64,000 bases of DNA from Modestobacter sp. DSM 44400 (GCF_900107175.1 NZ_FNOZ01000005.1:87976-151975); one strand, 5' to 3'; counted from the stretch's first letter, positions 16,750 to 26,707 are shown. Notes: a model not told the origin generated them from the letters alone. Numbers and translations: made by a program.

Positions 16750-17640
16750 TCAGCCGGCCAGCCACGCCGGGGCGAGGTGGCCGGCGGCGACCACGACGGC
16801 GGGCCCGCTGAGCACCGTCGTCCGGCCGTCGAAGCCGACCGACAGCCGGCCACCGGGAACGTCGACCACGACGGTTCCGGTGCTCCTGCCGGCTGCGGTC
16901 AATGCCGCGGAGGCGACTGCGCAGGCACCGGTCCCGCACGAGCGGGTCTCCCCCACGCCCCGCTCGTGGACCCGCATCCGGGCGTGCGCGTCGGCGCCGT
17001 CAGCAGTCGGGAGGACGTTGACCACCTCGACGTTCACGCCCTCGGGGAACATCGCCGCGTCGACGGGCGGCACGGTGGAGAGGTCGACCTCGGCGACCGG
17101 CTCGTCGAGCAGGACCACCAGGTGCGGGTTGCCCATCGAGATTCCCACGCCGAGCACCGAGCGGCCGCCCAGCACCATCGCGCCGTCGCCGAGCGGGCGG
17201 GCCGGACCCATGTCGACCCAGTAGCCGCCCTCAGGCAGAGCCCCGACCCGGCGCGGTCCGCCGCGGGTGCCGACCAGGACGCCGGCCTCGGCGGCCGCCC
17301 GGTCCAGCAGCCCCTCGGCGAGCAGCACGTGCAGGAAGAGCCGGATCCCGTTGCCGCACATCTCCGCGTGCGAGCCGTCGGCGTTGCGGTGGTCCATGAA
17401 CCACTCGCACCGGGACAGCGCCTCCCCCAGGACGGCGGCGGCGTCGGGGACCAGGGCGCTGGGCACGACCCGCAGGACGCCGTCCCCACCGAGGCCCGCC
17501 CGCCGGTCGCAGAGCCGGCGCACCAGTGCGGCGTCCAGCCGGCCCTCGGGCCACACCGACCCGTCGGGGTCGGGCAGGACGACGAAGTCGTTCTCCGTGC
17601 CGTGGCCCTGCAGGACCCGGGGGCCGGCGCTCTCGATCAC
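16750..17640 (-). CDS. dapF: Diaminopimelate epimerase
   Basis: The 296-residue protein converts LL- to meso-diaminopimelate for lysine and peptidoglycan synthesis. The two catalytic cysteines are visible: Cys95 in HAEMCGNGIR and Cys235 in RSCGTGACA. Further family motifs are GHGTENDFVVLPD at the N terminus and MGNPHLVVL. GTG 17640 is the start, overlapping the miaA stop as GTGA, so translation is coupled to miaA. The ASTP-like pairing of miaA and dapF is conserved in actinobacteria (Rv2726c-Rv2727c order). Confidence 0.97.
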   Translation of the reverse strand: MIESAGPRVLQGHGTENDFVVLPDPDGSVWPEGRLDAALVRRLCDRRAGLGGDGVLRVVPSALVPDAAAVLGEALSRCEWFMDHRNADGSHAEMCGNGIRLFLHVLLAEGLLDRAAAEAGVLVGTRGGPRRVGALPEGGYWVDMGPARPLGDGAMVLGGRSVLGVGISMGNPHLVVLLDEPVAEVDLSTVPPVDAAMFPEGVNVEVVNVLPTADGADAHARMRVHERGVGETRSCGTGACAVASAALTAAGRSTGTVVVDVPGGRLSVGFDGRTTVLSGPAVVVAAGHLAPAWLAG

Positions 17641-18581
17641 CCGTCGATCGTACGGACGCCGCGCACCCCGCCGAGCAGGTCGAGCACCCGGCCGGCCAGG
17701 TCGGGGGCCGACGCGTCGAACCAGGTGGTGGCAGCGTCCCGGCGGAACCAGGAGCGCTGCCGCCGGACGAAGCGCCGGGTGGTGGTGACCGTCCGCTCGC
17801 GGGCCTCCTGAGCGGTGAGGACCCCGTCGAACTGCTGCAGCACCTGTGCATAGCCCAGCGCCCGGGAGGCGGTCGGCCCCTCGCGCAGCCCGTCGGCGGC
17901 GAGCGACTCGACCTCGGCGACGAAACCGGCGGCCCACATCCGGTCCACCCGCTCGGCGACCCGGCGGTCCAGCTCCTCGGCGGCCCGGTCCAGGCCCACG
18001 GTGAGCGCCCGGTAGTGCGGCCGGGGCGCCGGCAGCTGGGCGACGAAGGGTCGGCCGGTCAGCTCCACCACCTCCAGCGCCCGGACCACTCGCCTGCCGT
18101 TGCTGGGCAGGATCGCCGCGGCGGCGGCCGGGTCGACGGCGGTCAGCCGGGCGTGCAGCGCCTCCTGCCCGTCCGCATCGAGCTCCGCGGTCAGACGGGC
18201 CCGGATCGCCGGATCGGTGCCGGGGAAGTCCAGCTCGTCCAGCACCGCCCGCACGTAGAGGCCCGAGCCGCCGACGACCAGCGGGACGACGCCGGCCGCC
18301 CGCAGCCGGTCGACCTCTGCGCGGGCCCGCAGCCGGTACTCCGCCACCGACGCCGGCTCCCGCACGTGCCAGAGGTCCAGCAGGTGGTGGGGCACCCCGG
18401 CGCGTTCGGCGAGGTCGGGCTTCGCCGTCCCGATGTCCATCCCGCGGTAGAGCTGCATCGAGTCGGCGTTGACGACCTCTGCGCCCAGCCGGTTCGCGAG
18501 CGCGACGGCCAGCGCGGTCTTGCCGGTCGCCGTCGGGCCGACGATCGCAACCACCGGCGGTCCGGCGTCCGATGCGGTCAC
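17637..18581 (-). CDS. miaA: tRNA dimethylallyltransferase
   Basis: The 314-residue enzyme adds a dimethylallyl group to A37 of tRNAs reading UNN codons, the substrate for MiaB encoded 2.6 kb away. It shows the P-loop GPTATGKT (15-22), the DSMQLYRGMDIGTAKP motif containing substrate-contacting residues, GGSGLYVRAVL, and the C-terminal RRFVRRQRSWFRRD. GTG 18581 overlaps the upstream gene's TGA, and its own stop overlaps dapF, so three genes form a coupled operon. Confidence 0.96.
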   Translation of the reverse strand: MTASDAGPPVVAIVGPTATGKTALAVALANRLGAEVVNADSMQLYRGMDIGTAKPDLAERAGVPHHLLDLWHVREPASVAEYRLRARAEVDRLRAAGVVPLVVGGSGLYVRAVLDELDFPGTDPAIRARLTAELDADGQEALHARLTAVDPAAAAAILPSNGRRVVRALEVVELTGRPFVAQLPAPRPHYRALTVGLDRAAEELDRRVAERVDRMWAAGFVAEVESLAADGLREGPTASRALGYAQVLQQFDGVLTAQEARERTVTTTRRFVRRQRSWFRRDAATTWFDASAPDLAGRVLDLLGGVRGVRTIDG

Positions 18582-19270
18582 GGCGTCCGCCACTCGGCGA
18601 CGAGGTAGCCCACGCCGAACGGGGCGGCGGCGTAGCGGAGGTGCCCGACGACCGGCCGCCCGCGGAGGGCGGTGCCGACCCCGCGCCACACCGGAACGCC
18701 TGCGGCGAGCAGCCGTTCCCCCTCCACCGGGTCGAGCTCGGCCAGCGCGGCGGCGTTCCCGGCGGCGAGGGCCGCAGCGACGGCGTCGTCGAACGGGGCG
18801 GCGTCCGGGTCCAGGTGGCCGGGCGCCTTCTCGCTGCGGCGGGCCGAACCGTCGCCCATCGCCAGGACGCCGGTCCGGGCCGGCAGGTCCGCCAACGCGT
18901 CCGCGACGTCCTCGGGCCCGACGCCGAGCCGGACGCCGGTGTGCCCGGCCTGGTCCAGCAGCCAGGCACCGAGCGTGTGCGCCAGAGGCAGCCGACGCCC
19001 ATCCGGGCGCACCCGCCCGGCGAAGGGCACTTCGAGGTCGACGCCGAATCCGCGCAGGTCACCGGCGTCCCCGGGGCCGAACCGGACGTGCGGGGCGCCG
19101 TTCCCGACCACCACCACGACCTCGGGCATCTCATCGAGCATGGACTGCACGGTCCGCGTCACGGCGGCCCGCAGCGCCGAGACGGCGTCGCTCGGGGCAC
19201 CCGCCACGGCCGGCACGAGCAACGGCGGCTGCGGGCAGAAGGCCACCGTCACCGGCGCGGGAGGGCTCAC
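18578..19270 (-). CDS. Conserved actinobacterial protein, class III extradiol-dioxygenase-like fold (Rv2728c position)
   Basis: About 230 residues beginning near GTG 19270 (VSPPAPVTVAFCPQPPLLVPAVAG). The PQPPLLVPA start, the VVVVGNG strand and GDGSARRSEKAPG are typical of the uncharacterised family found directly upstream of miaA in Mycobacterium (Rv2728c) and Streptomyces. The fold is reported to resemble LigB-type extradiol dioxygenases, but no clear metal-binding triad can be assigned here. The ribosome site is poor; GTG codons at residues 7 and 9 are alternatives. It overlaps miaA by 4 bp and is divergent from the DUF349 gene. Function unknown. Confidence 0.8.
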   Translation of the reverse strand: MSPPAPVTVAFCPQPPLLVPAVAGAPSDAVSALRAAVTRTVQSMLDEMPEVVVVVGNGAPHVRFGPGDAGDLRGFGVDLEVPFAGRVRPDGRRLPLAHTLGAWLLDQAGHTGVRLGVGPEDVADALADLPARTGVLAMGDGSARRSEKAPGHLDPDAAPFDDAVAAALAAGNAAALAELDPVEGERLLAAGVPVWRGVGTALRGRPVVGHLRYAAAPFGVGYLVAEWRTP

Positions 19271-19287
19271 GGAAGGGAGTGTCGCCG

Positions 19288-21048
19288 ATGCATCGTGGAA
19301 GACTGCTGCCCGTGTCGAGCACGGAGAACACCGGAGACCAGACGCCCCAGGCCACTCCCCCCGCGGAGACCTCCTCGGAGGAGACGGAGCAGGGGGCGAC
19401 CGGCGATGCGCCGACCGCGGACCTGACCGGCGCGGAGGCGACCGCCGAACCCTCGGGCACCGAGAGGCCGTCCTCCCCGCAGGAGGCCTCGGAACTGGCC
19501 GCCGCAGCTGCCGCCGGCGACCTGGGCGCAGCTCGAGATGACGCGGTGACGTCCAGTCCGGGCGCCCTCGCCTCGACCGCTGCCGCCGGTGACGTCCCCA
19601 CCGCCGAGCCCGTTGCCGAGCAGCCCGCCGAGCAGCCCGCCGAGCAGCCGGCCGAGCACGCCACCCCGGAGGCCCTGACCGACACGGTCCCCGAGTCCGT
19701 CGGCGAGATCTCCGCCGTCCCGACGCCGGGGCCACGGCCGATGGCGCCGAGGCACGCACCGGTGCCCACCCCGCCGGCGCAGGCCCCCGCGGCCGCAGCA
19801 GCGCCGGCGGCCGAGGCCGCCCCGGCCGAGCCGGCCTCGGACCCCACGCTGTGGGGCCGGGTCGACGAGGAGGGCACCGTCTACGTCCGCACCGGCGACG
19901 ACGAGCGGGCGGTGGGCTCGTGGCAGGCCGGCGAGCCGGCCGAGGGCCTGGCGCACTACGGACGGCGCTTCGACGACCTGGCCACCGAGGTCGTGCTGCT
20001 GGAGGCCCGCCTCGGCGCGCACACCGGCAACCCGAACGAGATACGGGCCAAGGCGCAGACGCTGGCCGAGACCATCCCGCTGGCCACCGCCGTCGGCGAC
20101 CTCGACAGCCTGGCCGCCCGGGCCCGCGCCATGGTCAGCATGGCCGACACTGCGGTCGCGGCGAACCGGGCCGAGAAGGCCGCCGCCCGCGCCGTGCAGG
20201 TGCAGCGCAAGGAGGCCCTCGCCGCCGAGGCCGAGCAGATCGCCGCGGACTCCACGCAGTGGAAGGCTGCCGGCGACCGACTCAAGGCGATCGTCGAGGA
20301 GTGGAAGACGATCAAGGGCATCGACCGCAAGACCGACGACGCGCTGTGGCAGCGCTTCGCCGCGGCGCGGGACGCCTTCGGCCGCCGCCGCGGGGCCCAC
20401 TTCGCCTCGCTGGACGTCCAGCGCACCGAGTCCCGGACGGCCAAGACCGAGCTGATCGAGGAGGCCGAGCGGCTGTCCCGCTCGACCGAGTGGGGTCCGA
20501 CGAGCGCGGCGATGCGCACGCTGATGGACCGCTGGAAGGCCGTCCCCCGCACCGGCCGGGACACCGACGACGACCTCTGGAAGCGGTTCCGCGCCGCCCA
20601 GGACGTCTTCTTCGCCGCCCGCACCGGGAACGACAAGGCGCGCAGCAGCGAGGAGCAGTCCAACCAGCAGGAGAAGGAGGAGCTGCTGGCCGAGGCGGAG
20701 AAGATCGACCCGTCCAAGGACCTGCGCACGGCGCAGAACACCCTGCGCAAGATCCAGGAACGCTACGACGCCGTCGGGCACGTCCCGCGCGGGGCGATGC
20801 GCGACCTGGAGGACCGGATGCGCGCGGTCGAGGACAAGGTTCGCGGCGCCGCCGACTCCACCCGCCCCCGGGTCGAGCCGGAGAACCCGCTGCTCACCTC
20901 CATGCGCGCGGCGGTCACCAAGGCTGAGGAGCAGCTGGCCAAGGCCGAGGCGTCAGGGAACGCGAAGCGGGTCAGCGAGGCGCAGGCGAACCTGACCACG
21001 CGCCGTGAGTGGCTGACCGAGGCCGAGAAGTCGTCGTCCCGGCGCTGA
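19288..21048 (+). CDS. DUF349 repeat protein with disordered acidic N terminus
   Basis: The 586-residue protein starts at ATG 19288 behind GGAAGGGAG. Residues 1-185 are a low-complexity Ala/Glu/Pro/Thr region including the tandem AEQPAEQPAEQPAEH. A small domain follows (LWGRVDEEGTVYVRTGDDER), then a long helical region with repeated DUF349 units ending in LWQRFAAARDAF and LWKRFRAAQDVF, and finally a basic coiled-coil tail. DUF349 proteins in actinobacteria (Rv2731 position) are widespread; their molecular role is not firmly known. Convergent with miaB. Confidence 0.88.
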   Translation: MHRGRLLPVSSTENTGDQTPQATPPAETSSEETEQGATGDAPTADLTGAEATAEPSGTERPSSPQEASELAAAAAAGDLGAARDDAVTSSPGALASTAAAGDVPTAEPVAEQPAEQPAEQPAEHATPEALTDTVPESVGEISAVPTPGPRPMAPRHAPVPTPPAQAPAAAAAPAAEAAPAEPASDPTLWGRVDEEGTVYVRTGDDERAVGSWQAGEPAEGLAHYGRRFDDLATEVVLLEARLGAHTGNPNEIRAKAQTLAETIPLATAVGDLDSLAARARAMVSMADTAVAANRAEKAAARAVQVQRKEALAAEAEQIAADSTQWKAAGDRLKAIVEEWKTIKGIDRKTDDALWQRFAAARDAFGRRRGAHFASLDVQRTESRTAKTELIEEAERLSRSTEWGPTSAAMRTLMDRWKAVPRTGRDTDDDLWKRFRAAQDVFFAARTGNDKARSSEEQSNQQEKEELLAEAEKIDPSKDLRTAQNTLRKIQERYDAVGHVPRGAMRDLEDRMRAVEDKVRGAADSTRPRVEPENPLLTSMRAAVTKAEEQLAKAEASGNAKRVSEAQANLTTRREWLTEAEKSSSRR

Positions 21049-21084
21049 GGCCCTGCCCCGGCCATTGAGGCATAGGAGGCTTTC

Positions 21085-21112
21085 CACCCGGTCCGCCGCG
21101 CGATACCGGGTG
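21085..21112. terminator. Possible bidirectional terminator between DUF349 gene and miaB
   Basis: Arms CACCCGGT (21085-21092) and ACCGGGTG (21105-21112) form an 8-bp stem with a 12-base loop in the only gap between two convergent genes. No T-run follows on either strand, so it is assigned by position. Confidence 0.45.
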
Positions 21113-21144
21113 AAGAGCTTCCTGTGCCTGGGGCGGCGCGCCGG

Positions 21145-22587
21145 TCAGGCGGGTGTGGGGACGCCGATCCGCGGCATGCCCAGCAGCACGCCGGGCGTGG
21201 TGGGCCGGGTGTCGGCCGCACTGGCGTCGCCCGCCCGGGTGCGCCGGTGGGTCAGCAGCGCACCGTCGGCGACCAGGAAGTGCGGAGCCGCCTGGGTCAC
21301 GACCGTCTCCACGACGTCGCCGGGTCGCACGCCGTCCGCCGTCGTGAAGTGCACCAGCCGGCCGTCGCGGGCCCGGCCGGACAGCCGCCCGCGGGCGGCG
21401 TCCTTGCTCCCCTCGCCGGAGGCGACCAGCAGCTCGACGGTCGACCCGATCAGCGCCCGGTTCTCCGACCAGCTGATCTCGTCCTGCAGGGCGGTCAGCC
21501 GCAGGTAGCGCTCCTGGACGACGTCCTTGGGCAGCTGGCCGTCCATCTCCGCGGCCGGGGTGCCCGGCCGCTTGGAGTACTGGAACGTGAAGGCGCTGGC
21601 GAACCGGGCCTGCGCGACGACGTCCAGGGTGGCCTGGAAGTCCCCCTCGGTCTCGCCGGGGAAGCCGACGATGACGTCGGTGGTGATCGCCGCGTCGGGC
21701 ATGGTGGCCCGGACCCGGTCGATGATGCCGAGGTAGCGCTCCTGCCGGTACGCGCGGCGCATCCGGCGCAGGACGTCGTCGGACCCGGACTGCAGCGGCA
21801 TGTGCAGCTGGTGGCAGACCGCCGGCGTCCCGGCCATCGCATCGATGACGTCGTCCGTGAACTCGCGCGGGTGCGGGCTGGTGAACCGCACTCGCTCAAG
21901 TCCCTCGATCGCTCCCGTAGCGCGCAGCAGATCGGCGAACGCGCCGCGGTTCCCGAACTCGACGCCGTAGGCGTTGACGTTCTGGCCGAGCAGGGTCACT
22001 TCGAGCACGCCCTGGTCGACCAGCGCCTGCACCTCGGCGAGCACGTCACCGGGACGGCGGTCCTTCTCGGTCCCGCGCAGCGACGGGACGATGCAGAACG
22101 TGCACGTGTTGTTGCACCCGACGCTGATGGAGACCCAGCCGGAGTATGCGGAGTCGCGCTTCGCCGGGAGGCTGGAGGGGAAAACCTCCAGCGCCTCGAC
22201 GATCTCCACCTGGGCCTCGGCGTTGTGCCGGGAACGCTCCAGCAGCACGGGCAGCGAGCCGACGTTGTGCGTGCCGAAGACGACGTCAACCCAGGGGGCG
22301 CGGCGGACGATCTCGCCGCGATCCTTCTGCGCCAGGCAGCCACCGACGGCGATCTGCATGCCGGGGTGGGCGTCCTTGACCGGCCGCAGGTGCCCGAGGT
22401 TGCCGTACAGCCGGTTGTCGGCGTTCTCCCGGACCGCGCAGGTGTTGAGGACGACGACGTCGGCGTCAGCACCCTCGGCAGCAGCCCGGTACCCGGCCTC
22501 CTCGAGCAGGCCGGAGAGCCGCTCGGAGTCGTGCACGTTCATCTGACAGCCGTAGGTGCGCACCCGGTACGTCTTGCCTTGGTCCAC
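21145..22587 (-). CDS. miaB: tRNA-2-methylthio-N6-dimethylallyladenosine synthase
   Basis: A 480-residue radical-SAM methylthiotransferase. The N-terminal UPF0004 domain supplies the auxiliary cluster cysteines in [22 protein letters not shown] and VGGCLAQ. The radical-SAM motif CNNTCTFC lies near 160, followed by [10 protein letters not shown]; a TRAM domain ends the protein. It adds a methylthio group to i6A37, the product of MiaA encoded at 17.6-18.6 kb. GTG 22587 ([15 protein letters not shown]) is chosen; the longer open frame upstream is unrelated sequence. Confidence 0.96.
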   Translation of the reverse strand: MDQGKTYRVRTYGCQMNVHDSERLSGLLEEAGYRAAAEGADADVVVLNTCAVRENADNRLYGNLGHLRPVKDAHPGMQIAVGGCLAQKDRGEIVRRAPWVDVVFGTHNVGSLPVLLERSRHNAEAQVEIVEALEVFPSSLPAKRDSAYSGWVSISVGCNNTCTFCIVPSLRGTEKDRRPGDVLAEVQALVDQGVLEVTLLGQNVNAYGVEFGNRGAFADLLRATGAIEGLERVRFTSPHPREFTDDVIDAMAGTPAVCHQLHMPLQSGSDDVLRRMRRAYRQERYLGIIDRVRATMPDAAITTDVIVGFPGETEGDFQATLDVVAQARFASAFTFQYSKRPGTPAAEMDGQLPKDVVQERYLRLTALQDEISWSENRALIGSTVELLVASGEGSKDAARGRLSGRARDGRLVHFTTADGVRPGDVVETVVTQAAPHFLVADGALLTHRRTRAGDASAADTRPTTPGVLLGMPRIGVPTPA

Positions 22588-22633
22588 GGGCCGATCGTAC
22601 GGACGGGCGCGGCCCGCCCCGTCGGTGCGGCGG

Positions 22634-23125
22634 TCAGCGGGCGGGGTCGAGGAACCGGTCGAAGACGAAACCGGTCGCCTGCGCCTGCACGTACTTGTCC
22701 ACGACGTCGATCGCCCAGTCCTTCGCCGTCCAGCTCGACGGGTGATAGACGCCCAGCGCGGTGCTGAGCAGCAGCTCCGTCGGGTAGACGGTGGCGGAGG
22801 TGACATTGACGGCCTTCTGCCCCCGCAGACCCGCCTTGGCGGCCAGTCCGTAGGCCGTGCCCCAGTTGACGCTGAGCCCGAAGTGCGCGGCCCAGTTCAG
22901 TCGGGTCCGCGCCTGCTGGGTCTCGGGGTGGACCGGGAGCAGTGTCTCCGCCAGGTGTGCCGGCGCGTAGCTTTCCTGGCGGCCGGTGAGGGGCATCTCG
23001 ACGAACTTCTGGAAAGCGCTCATCACTGCGGTCCCGGCGACGGCGGCCAGGACGCCGCGGCTGATCAACGTGGCCGAACTCGTGGTTCCAATAGGAGAAG
23101 CCCTACCCGACCGCGCAGGGTTCAT
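22634..23125 (-). CDS. Conserved hypothetical protein, possibly DUF1440/YagU-like
   Basis: About 163 residues. The N-terminal helix [20 protein letters not shown], the [20 protein letters not shown] segment and [20 protein letters not shown] suggest a small membrane-associated protein with three or four helices, reminiscent of the DUF1440/YagU group. The C terminus ([19 protein letters not shown]) is soluble. It lies just upstream of miaB on the same strand and is divergent from the glutamate-transport operon. Assignment is tentative and no function is proposed. Confidence 0.65.
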   Translation of the reverse strand: MNPARSGRASPIGTTSSATLISRGVLAAVAGTAVMSAFQKFVEMPLTGRQESYAPAHLAETLLPVHPETQQARTRLNWAAHFGLSVNWGTAYGLAAKAGLRGQKAVNVTSATVYPTELLLSTALGVYHPSSWTAKDWAIDVVDKYVQAQATGFVFDRFLDPAR

Positions 23126-23224
23126 CCCGGGCCGCCGCATCCCACAGCCGACGCCGGTCTTCGTTACAGCTTCGTGATGGCAGCGCGACGTACCGAAGAC
23201 CGGCGCGGCCTAGGGTCACAGGCT

Positions 23225-23980
23225 GTGACCGAACGCCCGAACGGAGAACCTCTCGTCCGCCTGACCGGCGTCAACAAGTGGTTCGGCGACCTGCACGTGC
23301 TACAGGACATCGACCTGACCATCGATCGCGGCGAGGTCGTCGTGGTCATCGGCCCGTCAGGTTCGGGCAAGTCCACGTTGTGCCGCACCGTCAACCGGCT
23401 GGAGTCCATCGAGAGCGGCGAGATCACCATCGACGGCCAGCGGCTGCCGGAGGAGGGCAAGGAGCTCGCCCGGCTCCGCAGTGACGTCGGCATGGTGTTC
23501 CAGAGCTTCAACCTCTTCGCGCACAAGACCGTGCTGGAGAACGTGACGCTGGGGCCGATCAAGGTGCGCAAGCAGTCCAAGACCGACGCCGAGAAGCGCG
23601 CCCGCGAACTGTTGGAGCGGGTCGGCGTGAGCGCCCAGGCCGACAAGGTCCCCGCCCAACTGTCCGGCGGCCAGCAGCAGCGCGTCGCCATCGCCCGGGC
23701 GCTGGCCATGGACCCCAAGGTGATGCTCTTCGACGAGCCCACCTCCGCCCTGGACCCCGAGATGATCAACGAGGTCCTCGACGTGATGACCGCGCTGGCC
23801 CGCGACGGCATGACGATGGTCGTGGTCACCCACGAGATGGGGTTCGCCCGTCGCGCCGCGAACCGGGTCGTGTTCATGGACAACGGCCGGATCGTCGAGT
23901 CCTCGACGCCGGAGACGTTCTTCACCGACCCGAGCTCCGACCGGGCCAAGGACTTCCTCTCCAAGATCTTGAATCACTGA
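23225..23980 (+). CDS. gluA: Polar amino-acid (glutamate-type) ABC transporter ATPase
   Basis: This 251-residue ATPase carries Walker [11 protein letters not shown]-loop [14 protein letters not shown], signature LSGGQQQR, Walker [15 protein letters not shown] and the switch His in [10 protein letters not shown]. It belongs to the GlnQ/GluA subgroup. GTG 23225 ([13 protein letters not shown]) gives the usual length; an in-frame ATG at 23177 is a possible longer start. It is the first gene of a four-gene import operon. The same operon sits between miaB and recX in Streptomyces, supporting the glutamate name. Confidence 0.92.
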   Translation: MTERPNGEPLVRLTGVNKWFGDLHVLQDIDLTIDRGEVVVVIGPSGSGKSTLCRTVNRLESIESGEITIDGQRLPEEGKELARLRSDVGMVFQSFNLFAHKTVLENVTLGPIKVRKQSKTDAEKRARELLERVGVSAQADKVPAQLSGGQQQRVAIARALAMDPKVMLFDEPTSALDPEMINEVLDVMTALARDGMTMVVVTHEMGFARRAANRVVFMDNGRIVESSTPETFFTDPSSDRAKDFLSKILNH

Positions 23981-24008
23981 CCCACCGCACCCCACGAGAG
24001 GACCCTCC

Positions 24009-24902
24009 ATGCGCATCACCCGTTACGCCGCTGCCTTCGCGGCAATCGGCGTCGTGCTCACCGGCTGTTCCAGCGAGGCCGGCAACCAGGCCGAGCAACA
24101 GACCGGCAACACCGTCGCCGTCGAGACCGAGACCTCGTTCGAACCCGGAACGACGATGGCCGAGCTCGCCGAGGCCGGAACGATGACCGTCGGCACCAAG
24201 TTCGACCAGCCCGGCTTCGGCCTGCTCAACCCGAACACCAAGGCGCCCGAGGGCTTCGACGTCGAGATCGCCAAGCTCATCGCCGCCCAGCTCGGCATCG
24301 CCCCCGAGGACATCACCTGGACCGAGACCGTGTCCGCCAACCGGGAACCGTTCCTGATGAACGGCCAGGTGGACATGGTGGCGGCGACGTACACGATCAA
24401 CGACGACCGCAAGCAGAAGATCGACTTCGCCGGCCCGTACTACGAGGCGGGCCAGGACATCATGGTGGCCGCCGGCAACCCGCTGGGCATCGAAGGCCCC
24501 GACGACCTGGCCGGCAAGCGGGTCTGCTCGGTCGAGGGCTCGACCCCGGCCGAGAACATCCGCACCAACTACCCCGAAGCACAGCTCACGCTGTTCGACG
24601 TGTACTCCAAGTGCGCCGACGCGCTGACCAACGGCCAGGTCGACGCCGTCACCACCGACAACGTCATCCTGACCGGGCTGGTCGCCGGCAACCCCGACGG
24701 CTTCGAGCTCGTGGGCAACCCGTTCACGAAGGAGCCCTACGGCATCGGCGTCCCCAAGGGGGACGACGCCTTCCGCGCCTTCATCAACGACACCCTCGAA
24801 GAGGCCTTCGACAACGGCGACTGGGCCGACGCCTGGGACCGCACCGCCGGGGCGATCAGCGGCACCGAGGCACCCGAGCCGCCGGCCGTCGACCGGTACT
24901 GA
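24009..24902 (+). CDS. gluB: Glutamate-type ABC transporter binding lipoprotein
   Basis: A 297-residue periplasmic-binding-like lipoprotein. The signal peptide ends in the lipobox VLTGC with Cys20 as the lipidated residue. The mature part has SBP family 3 motifs: GTMTVGTKFDQPGFGLLNP, PEGFDVEIAKLIAAQLG, and the amino-acid clamp region VDMVAATYTINDDRKQKIDFAGPYY. It should capture glutamate or a related polar amino acid at the cell surface. GAGAGGA precedes ATG. It lies 28 bp after gluA. Confidence 0.93.
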   Translation: MRITRYAAAFAAIGVVLTGCSSEAGNQAEQQTGNTVAVETETSFEPGTTMAELAEAGTMTVGTKFDQPGFGLLNPNTKAPEGFDVEIAKLIAAQLGIAPEDITWTETVSANREPFLMNGQVDMVAATYTINDDRKQKIDFAGPYYEAGQDIMVAAGNPLGIEGPDDLAGKRVCSVEGSTPAENIRTNYPEAQLTLFDVYSKCADALTNGQVDAVTTDNVILTGLVAGNPDGFELVGNPFTKEPYGIGVPKGDDAFRAFINDTLEEAFDNGDWADAWDRTAGAISGTEAPEPPAVDRY

Positions 24903-24974
24903 TCCGATCGCGGCGCCGCCGGGCGGCCGGTCCGTCCGGCGGCGCCGCGCCGCCCAGCCCCGAGAGGAGGCGCC

Positions 24975-25622
24975 GTGCAGTTCTTCATCGACAACTTCCC
25001 GCTGCTGCGGGACGCCTTCCTCACGACGCTGAGCCTGTCCCTGCTGGCCGGGCTCCTCGCCCTGGTCCTCGGGACGCTGCTGGCGGCCCTCCGGGTCAGC
25101 CCCATCACGCCGTTGCGCGGACTGGCCACCTTCTACGTGGAGACCTTCCGGAACACGCCCTTGACGGTCGTGTTCTTCTTCCTGATCTTCGGCCTGCCGC
25201 AGATCGACTTCGCGGTCGGCTTCTTCACCGGTTCGGTGATCGCCGTGGGCCTCTATACCGCCGCGTTCGTGGCCGAAGCCGTCCGGTCAGGGATCAACGC
25301 GGTCCCCTCGGGCCAGGCGGAGGCCTCGCGCGCGCTCGGGCTGTCCTTCGGGCAGTCGTTGCGCGAGGTGGTCCTCCCCCAGGCGTTCCGCACGGTCGTA
25401 CCGCCGCTGGGCAACGTCTGGATCGCCATGGTGAAGAACACCTCGATCGCCGCCGGGTTCGCCGTGACCGAACTGACTGCATCGCTGCAGCGGTTGTCCA
25501 ACGCCAACGCCGGGGAGCTGGTGTTGGTGCTCCTCGCGATCGTGCTGGGTTACATGCTGATCACCGTTCCTTCGGCCTTCGCCGTGAGTCGTCTCGAGCG
25601 TCGGGTGGCGATCCTGCGATGA
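24975..25622 (+). CDS. gluC: Glutamate-type ABC transporter permease
   Basis: A 215-residue His/Glu/Gln/Arg-family permease with about five helices and the EAA loop (EASRALGLSFGQSLREVVLPQA) that contacts the ATPase. GTG 24975 lies directly behind AGAGGAGG. The motif FRNTPLTVVFFF is typical of the first permease of polar amino-acid systems. Its stop overlaps the next gene by ATGA, so both permeases are translationally coupled and would form a heterodimer. Confidence 0.93.
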   Translation: MQFFIDNFPLLRDAFLTTLSLSLLAGLLALVLGTLLAALRVSPITPLRGLATFYVETFRNTPLTVVFFFLIFGLPQIDFAVGFFTGSVIAVGLYTAAFVAEAVRSGINAVPSGQAEASRALGLSFGQSLREVVLPQAFRTVVPPLGNVWIAMVKNTSIAAGFAVTELTASLQRLSNANAGELVLVLLAIVLGYMLITVPSAFAVSRLERRVAILR

Positions 25623-26515
25623 GCACGCCTGTCCTGTTCGACCTGCCAGGGCCCAAGGCGCGCGCCCGCATCCGGCTCAGCACGGTCGTCGGTGCCGTCC
25701 TGATCCTGGCCATCGTCGTCTTCGTGCTGGTCCGGCTCGGTGGGAACGGGCAACTCGAAGCCCAACGCTGGTCGGTGCTCTTCGACCCCAACAGCGGCGT
25801 GCCGCAGGCCCTCGGCGAGGCCCTGGTCGCCACGCTGAAGGTCGCTGCCCTGGGGATGGTCCTGGCCACGGCGCTCGGCATGCTGCTGGCCGTGGGGCGG
25901 CTGTCGGACCGCTGGTGGGTGCGCGTTCCGGTCACCACGGTGATCGAGTTCTTCCGGGCCATCCCGCTGCTCGTAGTCATCTTCACGCTGTACTTCGTGC
26001 TGCCGGGCTTCGGGGTGCGGCTGAGTGCCTACAGCGCGCTGACCGGTGGCCTCGTGCTCTACAACATGGCCGTACTGGCCGAGATCTTCCGGGCCGGCAT
26101 CCTGTCGGTGGACCGCGGCCAGCGGGAAGCCGCGTTCGGGCTGGGCCTGCGCAAGTCGCAGGTCATGACGTTGGTCCTGCTTCCGCAGGCCGTTCGCCGG
26201 ATGCTGCCGGTGCTGGTGGCGCAGCTGGTCGTCCTGCTCAAGGACAGCTCGCTGGGCTTCATCATCGGCTACTTCGAGCTCCTCCGGCAGGCGCGCAGCC
26301 TGGTGGAGTTCTTCACCCCGACGTTCGGCAACCAGTACACCTTCCAGCTGTACGTCGCCGCCGCCCTGATCTACATCATCGTCAACGTGGCGATCTCCCA
26401 GGTCGCCCGCTACATCGAGCGGCGCACCAGCCGGAACGCGAAGGCCGGCAGGGTCGCTCCGGTCCCGATGCCGGACGAGGGCATGACCGCGCCGGTCCCC
26501 GTCCCGCGGCGCTGA
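25619..26515 (+). CDS. gluD: Glutamate-type ABC transporter permease, second subunit
   Basis: The 298-residue partner permease has an N-terminal helix (VGAVLILAIVVFVLVRL), an extended periplasmic segment, and the EAA loop REAAFGLGLRKSQVMTLVLLPQA. FFRAIPLLVVIF and the basic C-terminal tail (RYIERRTSRNAKAGR) match GluD. ATG 25619 overlaps the gluC stop. An imperfect GC-rich hairpin follows at about 26521-26556 and may end the operon. Confidence 0.93.
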   Translation: MSTPVLFDLPGPKARARIRLSTVVGAVLILAIVVFVLVRLGGNGQLEAQRWSVLFDPNSGVPQALGEALVATLKVAALGMVLATALGMLLAVGRLSDRWWVRVPVTTVIEFFRAIPLLVVIFTLYFVLPGFGVRLSAYSALTGGLVLYNMAVLAEIFRAGILSVDRGQREAAFGLGLRKSQVMTLVLLPQAVRRMLPVLVAQLVVLLKDSSLGFIIGYFELLRQARSLVEFFTPTFGNQYTFQLYVAAALIYIIVNVAISQVARYIERRTSRNAKAGRVAPVPMPDEGMTAPVPVPRR

Positions 26516-26707
26516 CCGAGCGGGGCACCGGCCACCTCCCTCGGGTGCCACCCCGTTGCTGGGCCCGACGCGGCGGGTGATGCACGACACTCCCGGCGCC
26601 CGTACTGTCGACCGGCGGCGCCCGGCGCAGGACCGGCTGGTCGTCGCACGGCGGACGGGTGGACCGGCACGGCGCCACGCTCCCCCGCGGACTCGACGAG
26701 GAGTCGG

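Noticed and set aside
19610..19660. Repeat tract in the DUF349 gene as a possible regulatory repeat
   Set aside because: It is an in-frame AEQP codon repeat within a disordered region and needs no regulatory explanation.
26521..26556. Terminator hairpin after gluD
   Set aside because: Arms pair only with bulges and no T-run follows, so it is mentioned in the gluD entry but not listed as a terminator.
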